Assembly (NCBI RefSeq): GCF_903853455.1
Contig: NZ_CAINTR010000183.1
Span: forward strand, 1 to 61,013
Direction of reading: 5' to 3'
Source: an uncultured Magnetospirillum sp.
GTDB lineage: Bacteria > Pseudomonadota > Alphaproteobacteria > Rhodospirillales > Magnetospirillaceae
DNA length: 61,013 nucleotides
Below, piece by piece: positions 27,501-36,452 of the stretch. The translations under genes were made by a program, and so were the position numbers. Under the pieces are notes generated by a model. That model worked only from the letters and a program-made list of their open reading frames with translations. It was not told the DNA's origin and made no database searches. How positions within the stretch are numbered: position 1 is the stretch's first letter; each line of letters begins with the position of its first letter.

Positions 27501-27995
27501 TTCCAGCAGCAGCCGCCGGTCGGCGGGCTTGGCGGCGATCAGCGCCCCTACCCGGCCCTGGCTGACCAGTCCCGACGAGCGCGCTCCCGTCGCGGCGTCG
27601 GCGAACAGCAACTGCACGTCGCGGGCGCGGGTCTCGACGCCGTTGATGCGGTAGAGCGAACCGTTGCCGCGCTCGATGCGGCGCATGACCTCGATCTCGT
27701 CGCGGTCGAACTGGGGGGGCGCGGTGCGGTCGGTGTTGTCCAGCACCAGCCCGACCTCGCCGATATTGCGGGCCGGGCGCGACGAGGTGCCGCCGAAGAT
27801 GACGTCGTCCATCTCGCCGCCGCGCATCTGCCGCGCCGAGGTCTCGCCCATCACCCAGCGCAGCGCCTCGATCAGGTTGGACTTGCCGCAGCCGTTGGGA
27901 CCGACCACCCCGGTCATGCCGGGTTCGATCAGCAACTCGGCCGGGTCAACGAACGACTTGAACCCGGACAACCGCAGTTTGGTGAACTGGATCAA
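24528..27995 (-). CDS. smc: Chromosome segregation protein SMC
   Basis: A 1155-residue SMC. The N-terminal head has Walker A [9 protein letters not shown] (about residues 32-40). A coiled arm follows to about 490, then the hinge (about 500-640, with [20 protein letters not shown]), the returning coil, and the C-terminal head with the signature [18 protein letters not shown] and Walker B [20 protein letters not shown]. SMC dimers with ScpA and ScpB load at the ParB region and align chromosome arms. Length is normal. A dispersed repeat lies just before the ATG, between smc and the dsbA-like gene upstream. A long open frame opposite smc is a GC-driven shadow. Confidence 0.97.
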   Translation of the reverse strand: [1155 protein letters not shown]

Positions 27996-28006
27996 ATGTT
28001 TTGATG

Positions 28007-28094
28007 CCCCTCAATCGCCGGGCGGGCGCGTCCCGCGCCCTTGGCTTTCGCGGCATGTGCCGCGCCGGCCCTTGGCCGCAACTCCGCGCCGTTC
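28007..28094 (+). repeat. Dispersed palindromic intergenic repeat, copy upstream of smc
   Basis: It begins CCCCTCAATCGCCGGGCGGG, continues through an inner GGGCGCG...CGCGCCC hairpin to TTGGCTTTCGCGGCATG, then a second GC hairpin and CTTGGCCGCAACTCC. Almost the same 85-90 bases occur at 52841-52919 in the other orientation, and the first 60 occur at 40249-40308. It fills most of the gap between the dsbA-like gene and smc. Confidence 0.8.
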
Positions 28095-28129
28095 TGGCGC
28101 GTCGGGGTCCCCCGTTCCCGCCGGCATTC

Positions 28130-28744
28130 CTACTTCTTGGCGGCCTTCAGCGCCTTGTCCAGGTCCTCGAACGACTGGGCGCCGACCAGCAGCTTGCCGT
28201 CGACGATGAAGGACGGCGTGCTGTCGACGCCGTAGCGGTCGTAGCCCTCCTTGGCGCGGGCAGTAATGGCGTCGGCCAGATCCTGCTTCTTGAGGCAGGC
28301 GTCGACCCGGTCCTCGCCCAGACCGGCCAGCTTGGCCAACCGCTTCAGCTCGGCCAGCTTGTCGTCGGCACCCATCCACTTGTCCTGATGGTCCATGATC
28401 AGCCCCAGCAGACCGAAATAGCGGTCGGGACCGGCGCAATGGGCGATCATCGACGCGCCGACCGACAGCGACTGCGGGCCGGTGGGGAAGTCGCGGAAGA
28501 TCAGCTTGGCGCGGCCGGTGTCGATCCACTCGGCCTTCAGCTTGGGCAGGGTCTCTTTATGGAAGTGGGCGCAGTGCGGGCAGGTGGTGGAGGCGTATTC
28601 GATGATGGTCAGCGGCGCGTCGGCCTTTCCCAGCACCTGATCGATCTTGTACCCATCGTCGGCGGCCCAGGCGGGCTGGGCGACGAACAGCGCGGCGACG
28701 ACGGCGAGCAGACGGACGAGCGACTTCACCTTCTTATCCTCCAT
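28130..28744 (-). CDS. DsbA-family thiol-disulfide oxidoreductase, exported
   Basis: A 204-residue protein with a signal peptide (KSLVRLLAVVAALFVAQPAWA, cleavage after AWA) and a thioredoxin fold with helical insert. The active site is CPHC in STTCPHCAHFHKETLPKL, and the cis-proline loop is STPSFIVDGKLL. It resembles the DsbA/DsbG-like group of alphaproteobacteria that introduce or repair disulfides in the periplasm. The start is debatable: ATG at 28744 gives MEDKKVKS, but the DNA after it reads GGAGGATAAGAAG and then GTG at 28729, so the ribosome site may lie inside the longer frame and the true start may be the GTG. Confidence 0.9.
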   Translation of the reverse strand: MEDKKVKSLVRLLAVVAALFVAQPAWAADDGYKIDQVLGKADAPLTIIEYASTTCPHCAHFHKETLPKLKAEWIDTGRAKLIFRDFPTGPQSLSVGASMIAHCAGPDRYFGLLGLIMDHQDKWMGADDKLAELKRLAKLAGLGEDRVDACLKKQDLADAITARAKEGYDRYGVDSTPSFIVDGKLLVGAQSFEDLDKALKAAKK

Positions 28745-28792
28745 GGCGATAAACCGGGGGGATATTAGGAGGTCAGGCCGGCCGGCACAAGA

Positions 28793-28999
28793 TCAGTAGG
28801 AGGTCGGCGCGCCGGTCGCGGCAGGAGCCTCGGCCGGAGCGGTGGCGGGAGCCGTGACTGAAGCCACCGGCGGCACCACCCGCCCCCACAGGAACAGGGC
28901 CAGCATCAAGGCGGCGATGACGCCGCCGATCAACAGGAAGTATTTCATTCCCAACCCATAATCGCGAGACATGTCGGACAGGTCGTGCAGCGCACCCAT
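28793..28999 (-). CDS. Small single-pass membrane protein
   Basis: A 68-residue protein with one membrane helix (KYFLLIGGVIAALMLALFLW) and a Pro/Ala-rich tail on the far side. A ribosome site GGAGGGG precedes the ATG at 28999. A shorter version could start at the Met before KYFLL. No family is recognised. It lies between the DciA-like gene and the dsbA-like gene on the same strand. The composition and ribosome site support a real gene. Confidence 0.6.
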   Translation of the reverse strand: MGALHDLSDMSRDYGLGMKYFLLIGGVIAALMLALFLWGRVVPPVASVTAPATAPAEAPAATGAPTSY

Positions 29000-29038
29000 T
29001 GTGTCACCCCTCCATGGCCCAACGTATATGGGGATGTC

Positions 29039-29551
29039 TTAGGATTTGGTAAGGGGGCCACCAATTCGCCGCCCCAACCGGGTCAGCACCTCGCGCAGTT
29101 CGGGGTCCTCGACCTCGGCCAGCCGGGCCTCCATCCGGGAGTCCAGTTCGGCCGCGACGGCGGCGGGCTTGGGCTTGCGCGGCGCCTCGGGCAGCGGGCC
29201 TTGCATCAGCTTCAGCCGCGCCACCGCCTTCCAGCCGAAATAGCCGTTGATGCGCTCCAGGATCAGCGGCTCCAGGTGCTGGACCTCCAGGGCGAAGGCC
29301 CCGGAATCCACCTTGATGATCAGGGTGCCCTCGGCCCGCTCTTTCGGCGGGAAGCGGATGCGGATGGGCATTGTGTGGCTGGCCACCGCCGAGCCGACGA
29401 TGGCCGGCCAGTCCACCACCAGGGCGCCGCCGGCGAAGCCGTGCTTGCCGAACACCGGCCGCGTCACCCGCTCGCTGGGCACGGCGATGGAGACCATGCC
29501 GTAGACGCGGCGGTCTTCGTCCTTCTTGGCGGGTGGTTTCGAATCGGCCAT
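29039..29551 (-). CDS. DUF721 protein, DciA-like
   Basis: A 170-residue protein from the ATG at 29551 (MADSKPPAKKDEDRRVYG). The core FAGGALVVDWPAIVGSAVAS and the following strand-helix GTLIIKVDSGAFALEVQHLE plus LERINGYFGWKAVARLKLMQ define DUF721. That family includes DciA, the helicase-loading protein that replaces DnaC in most bacteria. The C-terminal part is charged (MEARLAEVEDPELREVLTRL). It is divergent from mutY, 46 bases away, an arrangement common in alphaproteobacteria, often with a dsbA-like gene and smc next to it as here. Confidence 0.85.
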   Translation of the reverse strand: MADSKPPAKKDEDRRVYGMVSIAVPSERVTRPVFGKHGFAGGALVVDWPAIVGSAVASHTMPIRIRFPPKERAEGTLIIKVDSGAFALEVQHLEPLILERINGYFGWKAVARLKLMQGPLPEAPRKPKPAAVAAELDSRMEARLAEVEDPELREVLTRLGRRIGGPLTKS

Positions 29552-29597
29552 AACGCGACCATACCCTAGCGGCGGATTTTGCACTATCCTCGCCGCC

Positions 29598-30662
29598 ATG
29601 CCGACTCCGCCATCTTCCGCCCGCCTTCTCGTCTGGTACGATCGCGACCGCCGCGTCCTGCCGTGGCGTGCCCCGCCCGGCCAGACCAGCGATCCCTACC
29701 GCGTGTGGCTGTCCGAGGTCATGCTCCAGCAGACCACGGTGACGGCGGTGCAGCCCTATTTCCGCGCCTTCGTCGCGCGCTGGCCCACCGTCGAGGCCCT
29801 GGCCGCCGCGCCGGTGGAAGACGTCATGCAGGCCTGGGCCGGGCTGGGCTACTACGCCCGTGCCCGCAACCTGCATCTGTGCGCCAAGACGGTGACCGAG
29901 TGGCGGCACGGCCACTTTCCCGACGAGGAACAGGCGCTGCGCCAGCTTCCCGGCATCGGCGACTATACCGCCGCCGCCATCGCCGCCATCGCCTTCGGCC
30001 GTCCCGCCGTGGTGATGGACGGCAATGTCGAGCGGGTGATGGCCCGGCTTTACGCCGTGACCGAGCCACTGCCCAAGGCCAAGCCGCGCCTCAAGGCGCT
30101 GGCGGCGGGACTCACCCCCGCGACGCGGCCGGGCGACTACGCCCAGGCGGTGATGGATCTGGGCGCCACCATCTGCACCCCCAAAAGCCCCGCCTGCGGC
30201 ATCTGCCCGTGGCGGGAGTCCTGCGCCGCCCTGGCGCTGGGGATCGAGGCCGACCTGCCGGCCAAGCTGGCCAAGGCCGAGCGCCCGACCCGGCGCGGCA
30301 TCGCCTTTTGGACCACCGCCAAGGACGGCGCCGTGCTGCTGCGCCGCCGCCCGCCCAAGGGGCTGCTGGGCGGCATGATGGAGGTGCCCTCCACCGAATG
30401 GCGGGCCGAGGCCTGGACCCTGGACGACGCCCGCGCCGAAGCGCCGCTGCCGTCCAAGGCGCTGGCCGCCGACTGGCGCCTGCTGCCCGGTCTGGTGCGT
30501 CACAGCTTCACCCATTTCCATCTGGAACTGACCGTCGCCACCGGGCGGGCCGGCTCGGCGCCGGCGCGCGGCCTGTGGTGCCCGCTGGACCGCCTGGGCG
30601 AACAGGCCCTGCCCACCCTCATGCGCAAGGTGGTCAGCCACGCCTTGGCAAAAGCCTACTGA
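29598..30662 (+). CDS. mutY: A/G-specific adenine glycosylase
   Basis: A 354-residue MutY that removes adenine mispaired with 8-oxoguanine. The catalytic Glu is in SEVMLQQTTV. The helix-hairpin-helix is LPGIGDYTAAAIAAIAFG followed by the catalytic Asp in VVMDGNVERV. The four iron-sulfur ligands are exactly spaced C-x6-C-x2-C-x5-C (CTPKSPACGICPWRESC). The C-terminal NUDIX-like domain that reads 8-oxoG includes RHSFTHFHLELTV. The start is set at 29598 by family alignment; a longer in-frame ATG at 29526 overlaps the divergent gene. Confidence 0.96.
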   Translation: MPTPPSSARLLVWYDRDRRVLPWRAPPGQTSDPYRVWLSEVMLQQTTVTAVQPYFRAFVARWPTVEALAAAPVEDVMQAWAGLGYYARARNLHLCAKTVTEWRHGHFPDEEQALRQLPGIGDYTAAAIAAIAFGRPAVVMDGNVERVMARLYAVTEPLPKAKPRLKALAAGLTPATRPGDYAQAVMDLGATICTPKSPACGICPWRESCAALALGIEADLPAKLAKAERPTRRGIAFWTTAKDGAVLLRRRPPKGLLGGMMEVPSTEWRAEAWTLDDARAEAPLPSKALAADWRLLPGLVRHSFTHFHLELTVATGRAGSAPARGLWCPLDRLGEQALPTLMRKVVSHALAKAY

Positions 30663-30671
30663 CCGGGAGTC

Positions 30672-31307
30672 ATGATGCGCCGCTTCATCCTTCTTGCCGC
30701 CGTGGCCCTGGCCCTGATTCCCGCCGCCGGACAAAGCCAGATGCGCGAACCGCCGCGCCTCCCCCAGCCGCAGCGCGGGGCGCCCGCGCCGGGCGGCGAG
30801 ATCACCGAGCGGATGATCATGACGCCGCCGCAAGGCTGGCAGATCCACGGCTCCAGCAGCAATCAGAACTCCATCACCAAGCAGCTGTTTCCGCCGGGAC
30901 AAAACCCGGAAAGCTGGAGCGAGATGATGGCGGTGCAGATTCTGGCCGATCCCAAGGCCGATCCACGCGAATACATCCAGCGCATCGTCGAGGCCAGCCG
31001 CACCAATTGCGAGGCGTCGGGGCCGAGCCCGGTGAGCGAAACCCAGACCAACGGCTATCCGGTGGCGACCATGACGGTGACCTGCACCAAGGGGCGCAAG
31101 ACCGGCCTGGGCGGACTGGTGGCGGTCAAGGCCATCCGCGGCACCGCGGCCATGTACGTCGTCCAGCGGATCTGGCGCGGCCAAGCGTTCGAACGCAACG
31201 AAATCGCCCCGGCCCCCCCCGACATGTTGCAGGAATGGGCCAGCTTCCTGCGCAACGTCTCGGCCTGCGACACCGCCGACTCGGCGCGGCATCCGTGCCC
31301 GAAGTGA
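30672..31307 (+). CDS. Secreted protein of unknown function
   Basis: A 211-residue protein with a clear signal peptide (RRFILLAAVALALIPAAGQS). The mature part begins with Pro/Arg-rich sequence and contains two cysteines in the middle (NCEASG, VTCTKG) and one near the C-terminus (SACDTADS), compatible with disulfides. I recognise no family. It starts nine bases after the mutY stop, so it may be transcribed with it, but no functional link is evident. It ends close to the convergent cowN gene. Confidence 0.7.
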   Translation: MMRRFILLAAVALALIPAAGQSQMREPPRLPQPQRGAPAPGGEITERMIMTPPQGWQIHGSSSNQNSITKQLFPPGQNPESWSEMMAVQILADPKADPREYIQRIVEASRTNCEASGPSPVSETQTNGYPVATMTVTCTKGRKTGLGGLVAVKAIRGTAAMYVVQRIWRGQAFERNEIAPAPPDMLQEWASFLRNVSACDTADSARHPCPK

Positions 31308-31320
31308 GGGTCTCAGTCTC

Positions 31321-31617
31321 CTAGCAGCACTCGTCTTCCAGCCGGCGGAGCGCGGCGAGGCCGATTTCGTCGGCGGCGGCTTCGAACAGTTCCTCGATGT
31401 AGTAGGTGTGGGAGCAGGCCAGGCACAGCTCGTCCGACTTGCGGGCGCCCAGCTTGCCGGCCTCGGCCAGGCGGATGCGGAAGCGGTCCCAGAAGCAGTT
31501 GGCATAGGCCGGCAGGTCGATCAGGGCCAGGACGTGCTCGACCACGATGCGGGCGTTGCCGTCGCAATCGATGCCGTTGAACGAGATATAGCGGTCCGGC
31601 GGAACGGCGATGCTCAT
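31321..31617 (-). CDS. cowN: N2-fixation sustaining protein CowN
   Basis: A 98-residue protein from the ATG at 31617 with GGAGA eleven bases upstream. It matches the CowN family from the first residues (DRYISFNGIDCDGNARIVVE) through CFWDRFRIRLAEAGKLGARK to the diagnostic C-terminal ending EDECC. CowN protects nitrogenase so that N2-dependent growth continues in the presence of carbon monoxide, as shown in Rhodospirillum rubrum. The upstream gene is a PAS-LytTR regulator of the RcoM type, and three LytTR-type repeats lie between them. The short in-frame extension upstream of 31617 runs into those repeats and is unlikely to be coding. Confidence 0.88.
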   Translation of the reverse strand: MSIAVPPDRYISFNGIDCDGNARIVVEHVLALIDLPAYANCFWDRFRIRLAEAGKLGARKSDELCLACSHTYYIEELFEAAADEIGLAALRRLEDECC

Positions 31618-31673
31618 GATGCTCTCCCTGGCTGGGCCACAGCCTTGGTTATCGCCGCGCCGGGAACAACCGG

Positions 31674-31730
31674 GCATGAACGAACGGAGCCCCCGGCGCG
31701 TGAACGGTCCCCAGGCCCGCGTGAACGGTA
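31674..31730 (-). promoter_or_regulatory. Three LytTR-type direct repeats upstream of cowN
   Basis: Read on the minus strand: ACCGTTCACG at 31720-31729, the identical ACCGTTCACG at 31699-31708, and TTCGTTCATG near 31675-31684. Spacings are 21 and 24 bases, about two helical turns. Each matches eight of nine positions of the usual LytTR box (W-M-M-GTT-N-R-K). A possible -10 (GATAAC, 31648-31653) lies between the repeats and cowN. The repeats sit between the regulator's stop and cowN, so this is the expected operator. Confidence 0.7.
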
Positions 31731-31734
31731 ATGG

Positions 31735-32436
31735 TCACAGCGCCAACCGCCGCCGGACCAGATCGATGCGAGCGCGGCTGACCGGCACATGGGGATTGTT
31801 GGGAGCCGCCATGACGATGGCCCACTGGCCGTCGCGGCGGTCGATGGCGCGGGCATGGTGCAGGTTGACGACGAAGCTGCGATGCACCCGCAGGAACACG
31901 GCGGGATCGACCCGCTTGACCAGGGCGGCCAGCGACAGCGAGCAGAAATGCTGGCCGTCGGCGGTGTGGACGCGGGTGTAGTGCCCCTCCGCCTCCAGAT
32001 AGACGGCGTCGGCCACGTCCAGCAGCACCACGCCGGCGCGCGATCCCACCGGCAGCTTGACCAGGATGTCGCCGGACGCGGGCGCCGCCGCCGTCATGGC
32101 GAAGCCCTCGGGCAGATGGAAGATCATGCACCAGCCGGGAGCTTCCTCGCTTACCCCCTCCATCATGGTGACCCGCGCCACCAGGGTTCCGAACGGCAAG
32201 GTCATGGCCATGCCCGCCGGTTCGTGGGGACGGGCGCGGGCGGCGTCCAGCAGCCATTGCACCTTGGCGCGGGCGGGTTCGGGATGCAGGTCCAGCAGGT
32301 CGGCGCCCAGGATGGGGCCGTTCACCGGCTCCAGCAGGCGCCGCGCCAAACCGTTGGCAGCCACCACCCGGCGGCGGCTGTCCAGCAGAACCACCCCCAT
32401 GGGGGCGCGTTGGAGCTGGTAGGCGACGCTGGTCAT
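31735..32436 (-). CDS. rcoM: PAS-LytTR regulator, RcoM-like CO sensor
   Basis: A 233-residue one-component regulator. Residues about 5-110 form a PAS domain; about 135-233 form a LytTR DNA-binding domain (EAEGHYTRVHTADG, FLRVHRSFVVNL, VPVSRARIDLVRRRL). The PAS part resembles RcoM, which binds heme and responds to CO: LDLHPEPARAKVQWLL contains the His equivalent to its heme ligand (here His51), and MAMTLP offers Met76 or Met78 for the ligand CO displaces. The Cys that binds oxidised heme in Burkholderia RcoM is not in the matching loop. The start at 32436 aligns with the family minus its short N-terminal extension. cowN follows directly. Heme binding is inferred. Confidence 0.8.
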   Translation of the reverse strand: MTSVAYQLQRAPMGVVLLDSRRRVVAANGLARRLLEPVNGPILGADLLDLHPEPARAKVQWLLDAARARPHEPAGMAMTLPFGTLVARVTMMEGVSEEAPGWCMIFHLPEGFAMTAAAPASGDILVKLPVGSRAGVVLLDVADAVYLEAEGHYTRVHTADGQHFCSLSLAALVKRVDPAVFLRVHRSFVVNLHHARAIDRRDGQWAIVMAAPNNPHVPVSRARIDLVRRRLAL

Positions 32437-32530
32437 GGGGTTGCACCTGTTCCGGGGGGGTGTTAACGTCCGCCACGATTCACAATATCGCAAGCAATTC
32501 CTGCGGCCAACGGCGGAGCAAGCCATTCCC

Positions 32531-32814
32531 ATGTCCCTGGACAAAGCGACCGTTCGCAACATCGCCAATCTGGCGCGGATCGAGATTCGCGACGAGGACC
32601 TCGACCACCTCGCCGGTGAACTCTCCAACATCATGACCTTCGTCGAGCAACTCTCCGAAGTGAACACCGACGGCATCGAGCCCATGACCTCGGTGGCGGC
32701 CATGACCCTGCCCCTGCGCAAGGACGTCATCACCGACGGCGGCCAGCCCGAGGCGGTTCTGCTCAACGCGCCCGAGGCCGAGGACGGCTTCTTCACGGTT
32801 CCCAAGGTGGTGGA

Positions 32815-32818
<4 letters not shown>
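32531..32818 (+). CDS. gatC: Asp/Glu-tRNA amidotransferase subunit C
   Basis: A 95-residue GatC, which stabilises GatA and joins it to GatB in the enzyme that converts mischarged Glu-tRNA(Gln) or Asp-tRNA(Asn). The family opening [20 protein letters not shown] and the closing [11 protein letters not shown] are clear. The start at 32531 is chosen on family alignment. Its stop overlaps the gatA start by four bases. It begins the gatCAB operon, divergent from rcoM with about 95 bases between them. Confidence 0.96.
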
Positions 32819-34322
<1,504 letters not shown>

Positions 34323-34323
<1 letters not shown>

Positions 34324-35780
34324 TGGCCTATATCATCCAGGGCGAAACCGGCGATTGGGAGGTCGTCATCGGCCTCGAGGTCCACGCGCAGGTGATCTCG
34401 CACTCCAAGCTGTTTTCCGGCGCCGCCACCGAGTTCGGGGCCGAGCCCAACACCCAGGTCAGCTTCGTCGATGCCGGCTTCCCCGGCATGCTGCCGGTGA
34501 TCAACGAGGTCTGCGTCGCCCAGGCGGTCAAGACCGGCCTGGGGCTGAAAGCGCGCATCAACCTGACATCGGTGTTCGCCCGCAAGAACTACTTCTACGC
34601 CGACCTGCCCCAGGGCTATCAGATCAGCCAGTTCGACAAGCCCATCGTCGGCGAGGGCGAGGTGATCCTCGACCTACCCGACGGCTCCACCCGCACCGTC
34701 GGCATCGAGCGGCTGCATCTGGAGCAGGACGCCGGCAAGTCCATCCACGACATGCATCCCAGCAAGTCGTTCATCGACCTCAACCGCTCGGGCGTGGCGC
34801 TGATGGAGATCGTCTCCAAGCCCGATCTGCGCTCGCCGGAAGAGGCCGGCCTATACCTGACCAAGCTGCGCTCGATCCTGCGCTATCTGGAGACCTGCGA
34901 CGGCAACATGCAAGAAGGCTCCATGCGCTGCGACGCCAATGTCAGCGTCCGGCCGGTGGGCTCGACCGAGCTGCGCACCCGCTGCGAGATCAAGAACGTC
35001 AACTCCATCCGCTATGTCCAGCAGGCCATCGAGTTCGAGGCAAGGCGCCATATCGACGTCTACGAGACCGGCGGCACCATCAGCCAGGAGACCCGGCTGT
35101 TCGATTCCATCAAGGTCGAGACGCGGTCCATGCGCTCCAAGGAGCAGGCCCACGACTACCGCTACTTCCCCGACCCCGACCTGCTGCCGCTGGTGATTGC
35201 CCAGGACTTCGTCGATGGCATCAAGGCCGGCTTGCCGGAGCTGCCCGACGCCAAGAAGACCCGCTTCATGGCCGAGTACGGCCTTAACGCCTACGACGCC
35301 GGGGTTTTGGTGGCGGAGCGCATTTCGGCCGAGTTCTTCGAGACCGTGGCCAAGGGCCGCGACGCCAAGATCGCCTGCAACTGGGTGATGGGCGACTTCT
35401 TCGCGGCACTCAACGCCACCGGCAAGACCATGGAGAACCCGCCGGTCTCGGCCAAGGATCTCGGTGCCCTGATCGACCTGATCGGCGACGGCACCCTGTC
35501 GGGCCGCCTCGCCAAGGACGTCTTCGCCTTGATGGTGGAAACCGGCAAGGCGCCCGGCGTGCTGGTCGAGGAAAAGGGCCTGAAACAGGTCACCGACACC
35601 GGCGCCATCGAAGCGGCGGTGGACGCGGTCATCGCCGCCAACCCCGACAAGGTGCAGCAGGTCAAGGACGGCAAGACCACCCTGCTGGGCTGGTTCGTCG
35701 GCCAGGTGATGAAGGCCACCCAGGGCAAGGCCAACCCGGCCATGGTCAACGAGATGCTGTCCAAGAAGGTGCTGGGGTAG
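34323..35780 (+). CDS. gatB: Asp/Glu-tRNA amidotransferase subunit B
   Basis: A 485-residue GatB that binds the mischarged tRNA, phosphorylates the glutamyl or aspartyl end and accepts ammonia from GatA. Signatures are [38 protein letters not shown] and the region [13 protein letters not shown] with [20 protein letters not shown]. The C-terminal YqeY-like tail domain is complete ([20 protein letters not shown]). The start at 34323 follows the family; the frame extends into gatA without similarity. The operon gatCAB is complete. Confidence 0.97.
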
Positions 35781-35783
35781 CCC

Positions 35784-36347
35784 GTGGCTGCCCCACTCCC
35801 CTTCCCGCTGACCATCTGCGGCATCGACGAGCTGCCCAACCACGCCGATGCCGGGGTGAGCCACGTGCTCACCATCCTCGATCCCGGCTGGCCGGACCCG
35901 GAGCACTTCGCCCGGTTCCGGCCCCATCGCCGCACCGTCTGGCGCTTCCACGACATCGTCCATCCCCACGAGGGCCAGACCCATCCCACCGAAGCCCATG
36001 CCCAGGCCATCCTGGACTACGGCGTGGCGCTGCGGGACGAGGCGGTGGCGCATCTGCTGATCCACTGCCACCAGGGACTGTCGCGCTCCACCGCCACCGC
36101 CATCATCCTGATGACCCAGGCCAAGCCCGGCGGCGAGGCCGAGGCCTTCGAACACCTGCGCGCCATCCGGCCGTTCTCCTGGCCCAATTCGCGTATGATC
36201 GCCATGGCCGATTCCCTGCTGGGACGCGGCGGAACCCTACTGGAAGCCATGCGGGACCACCACCGCCGGATGGCCCGCGCCCGTCCCGACATGATGCCCT
36301 ATCTGCGGGCCGGCGAACGGGCGGCGGAAGTGCCGGACGAAGGGTAG
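35784..36347 (+). CDS. Dual-specificity-type protein phosphatase
   Basis: A 187-residue protein with the cysteine phosphatase signature CX5R in HCHQGLSRSTATAIILM (Cys95 to Arg101). The surrounding pattern, including HCHQGLSRS and the earlier FHDIVHPHEGQT where a general acid Asp lies, fits the tyrosine/dual-specificity fold. The GTG start is three bases after gatB. Related proteins in alphaproteobacteria sit near gatB, but the substrate is not known. The C-terminus is charged and helical (EAMRDHHRRMARARPDMMPY). Confidence 0.8.
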   Translation: MAAPLPFPLTICGIDELPNHADAGVSHVLTILDPGWPDPEHFARFRPHRRTVWRFHDIVHPHEGQTHPTEAHAQAILDYGVALRDEAVAHLLIHCHQGLSRSTATAIILMTQAKPGGEAEAFEHLRAIRPFSWPNSRMIAMADSLLGRGGTLLEAMRDHHRRMARARPDMMPYLRAGERAAEVPDEG

Positions 36348-36452
36348 CCGGCCTGATCGTTACACTCTGTTACCCATTCCTCCGGCCCATGACATCTTTT
36401 TGTAAGGGGACTGCCGTACTCTTGCCTGCATGCAGTCGCGAGGTTCGGCAAG

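Noticed and set aside
24654-28004. A plus-strand open frame of 1116 codons opposite smc
   Set aside because: It mirrors smc in antisense; the product is low-complexity Gly/His/Gln/Leu-rich with no domains, as expected from GC-rich codons read backwards. smc itself is complete with all motifs.
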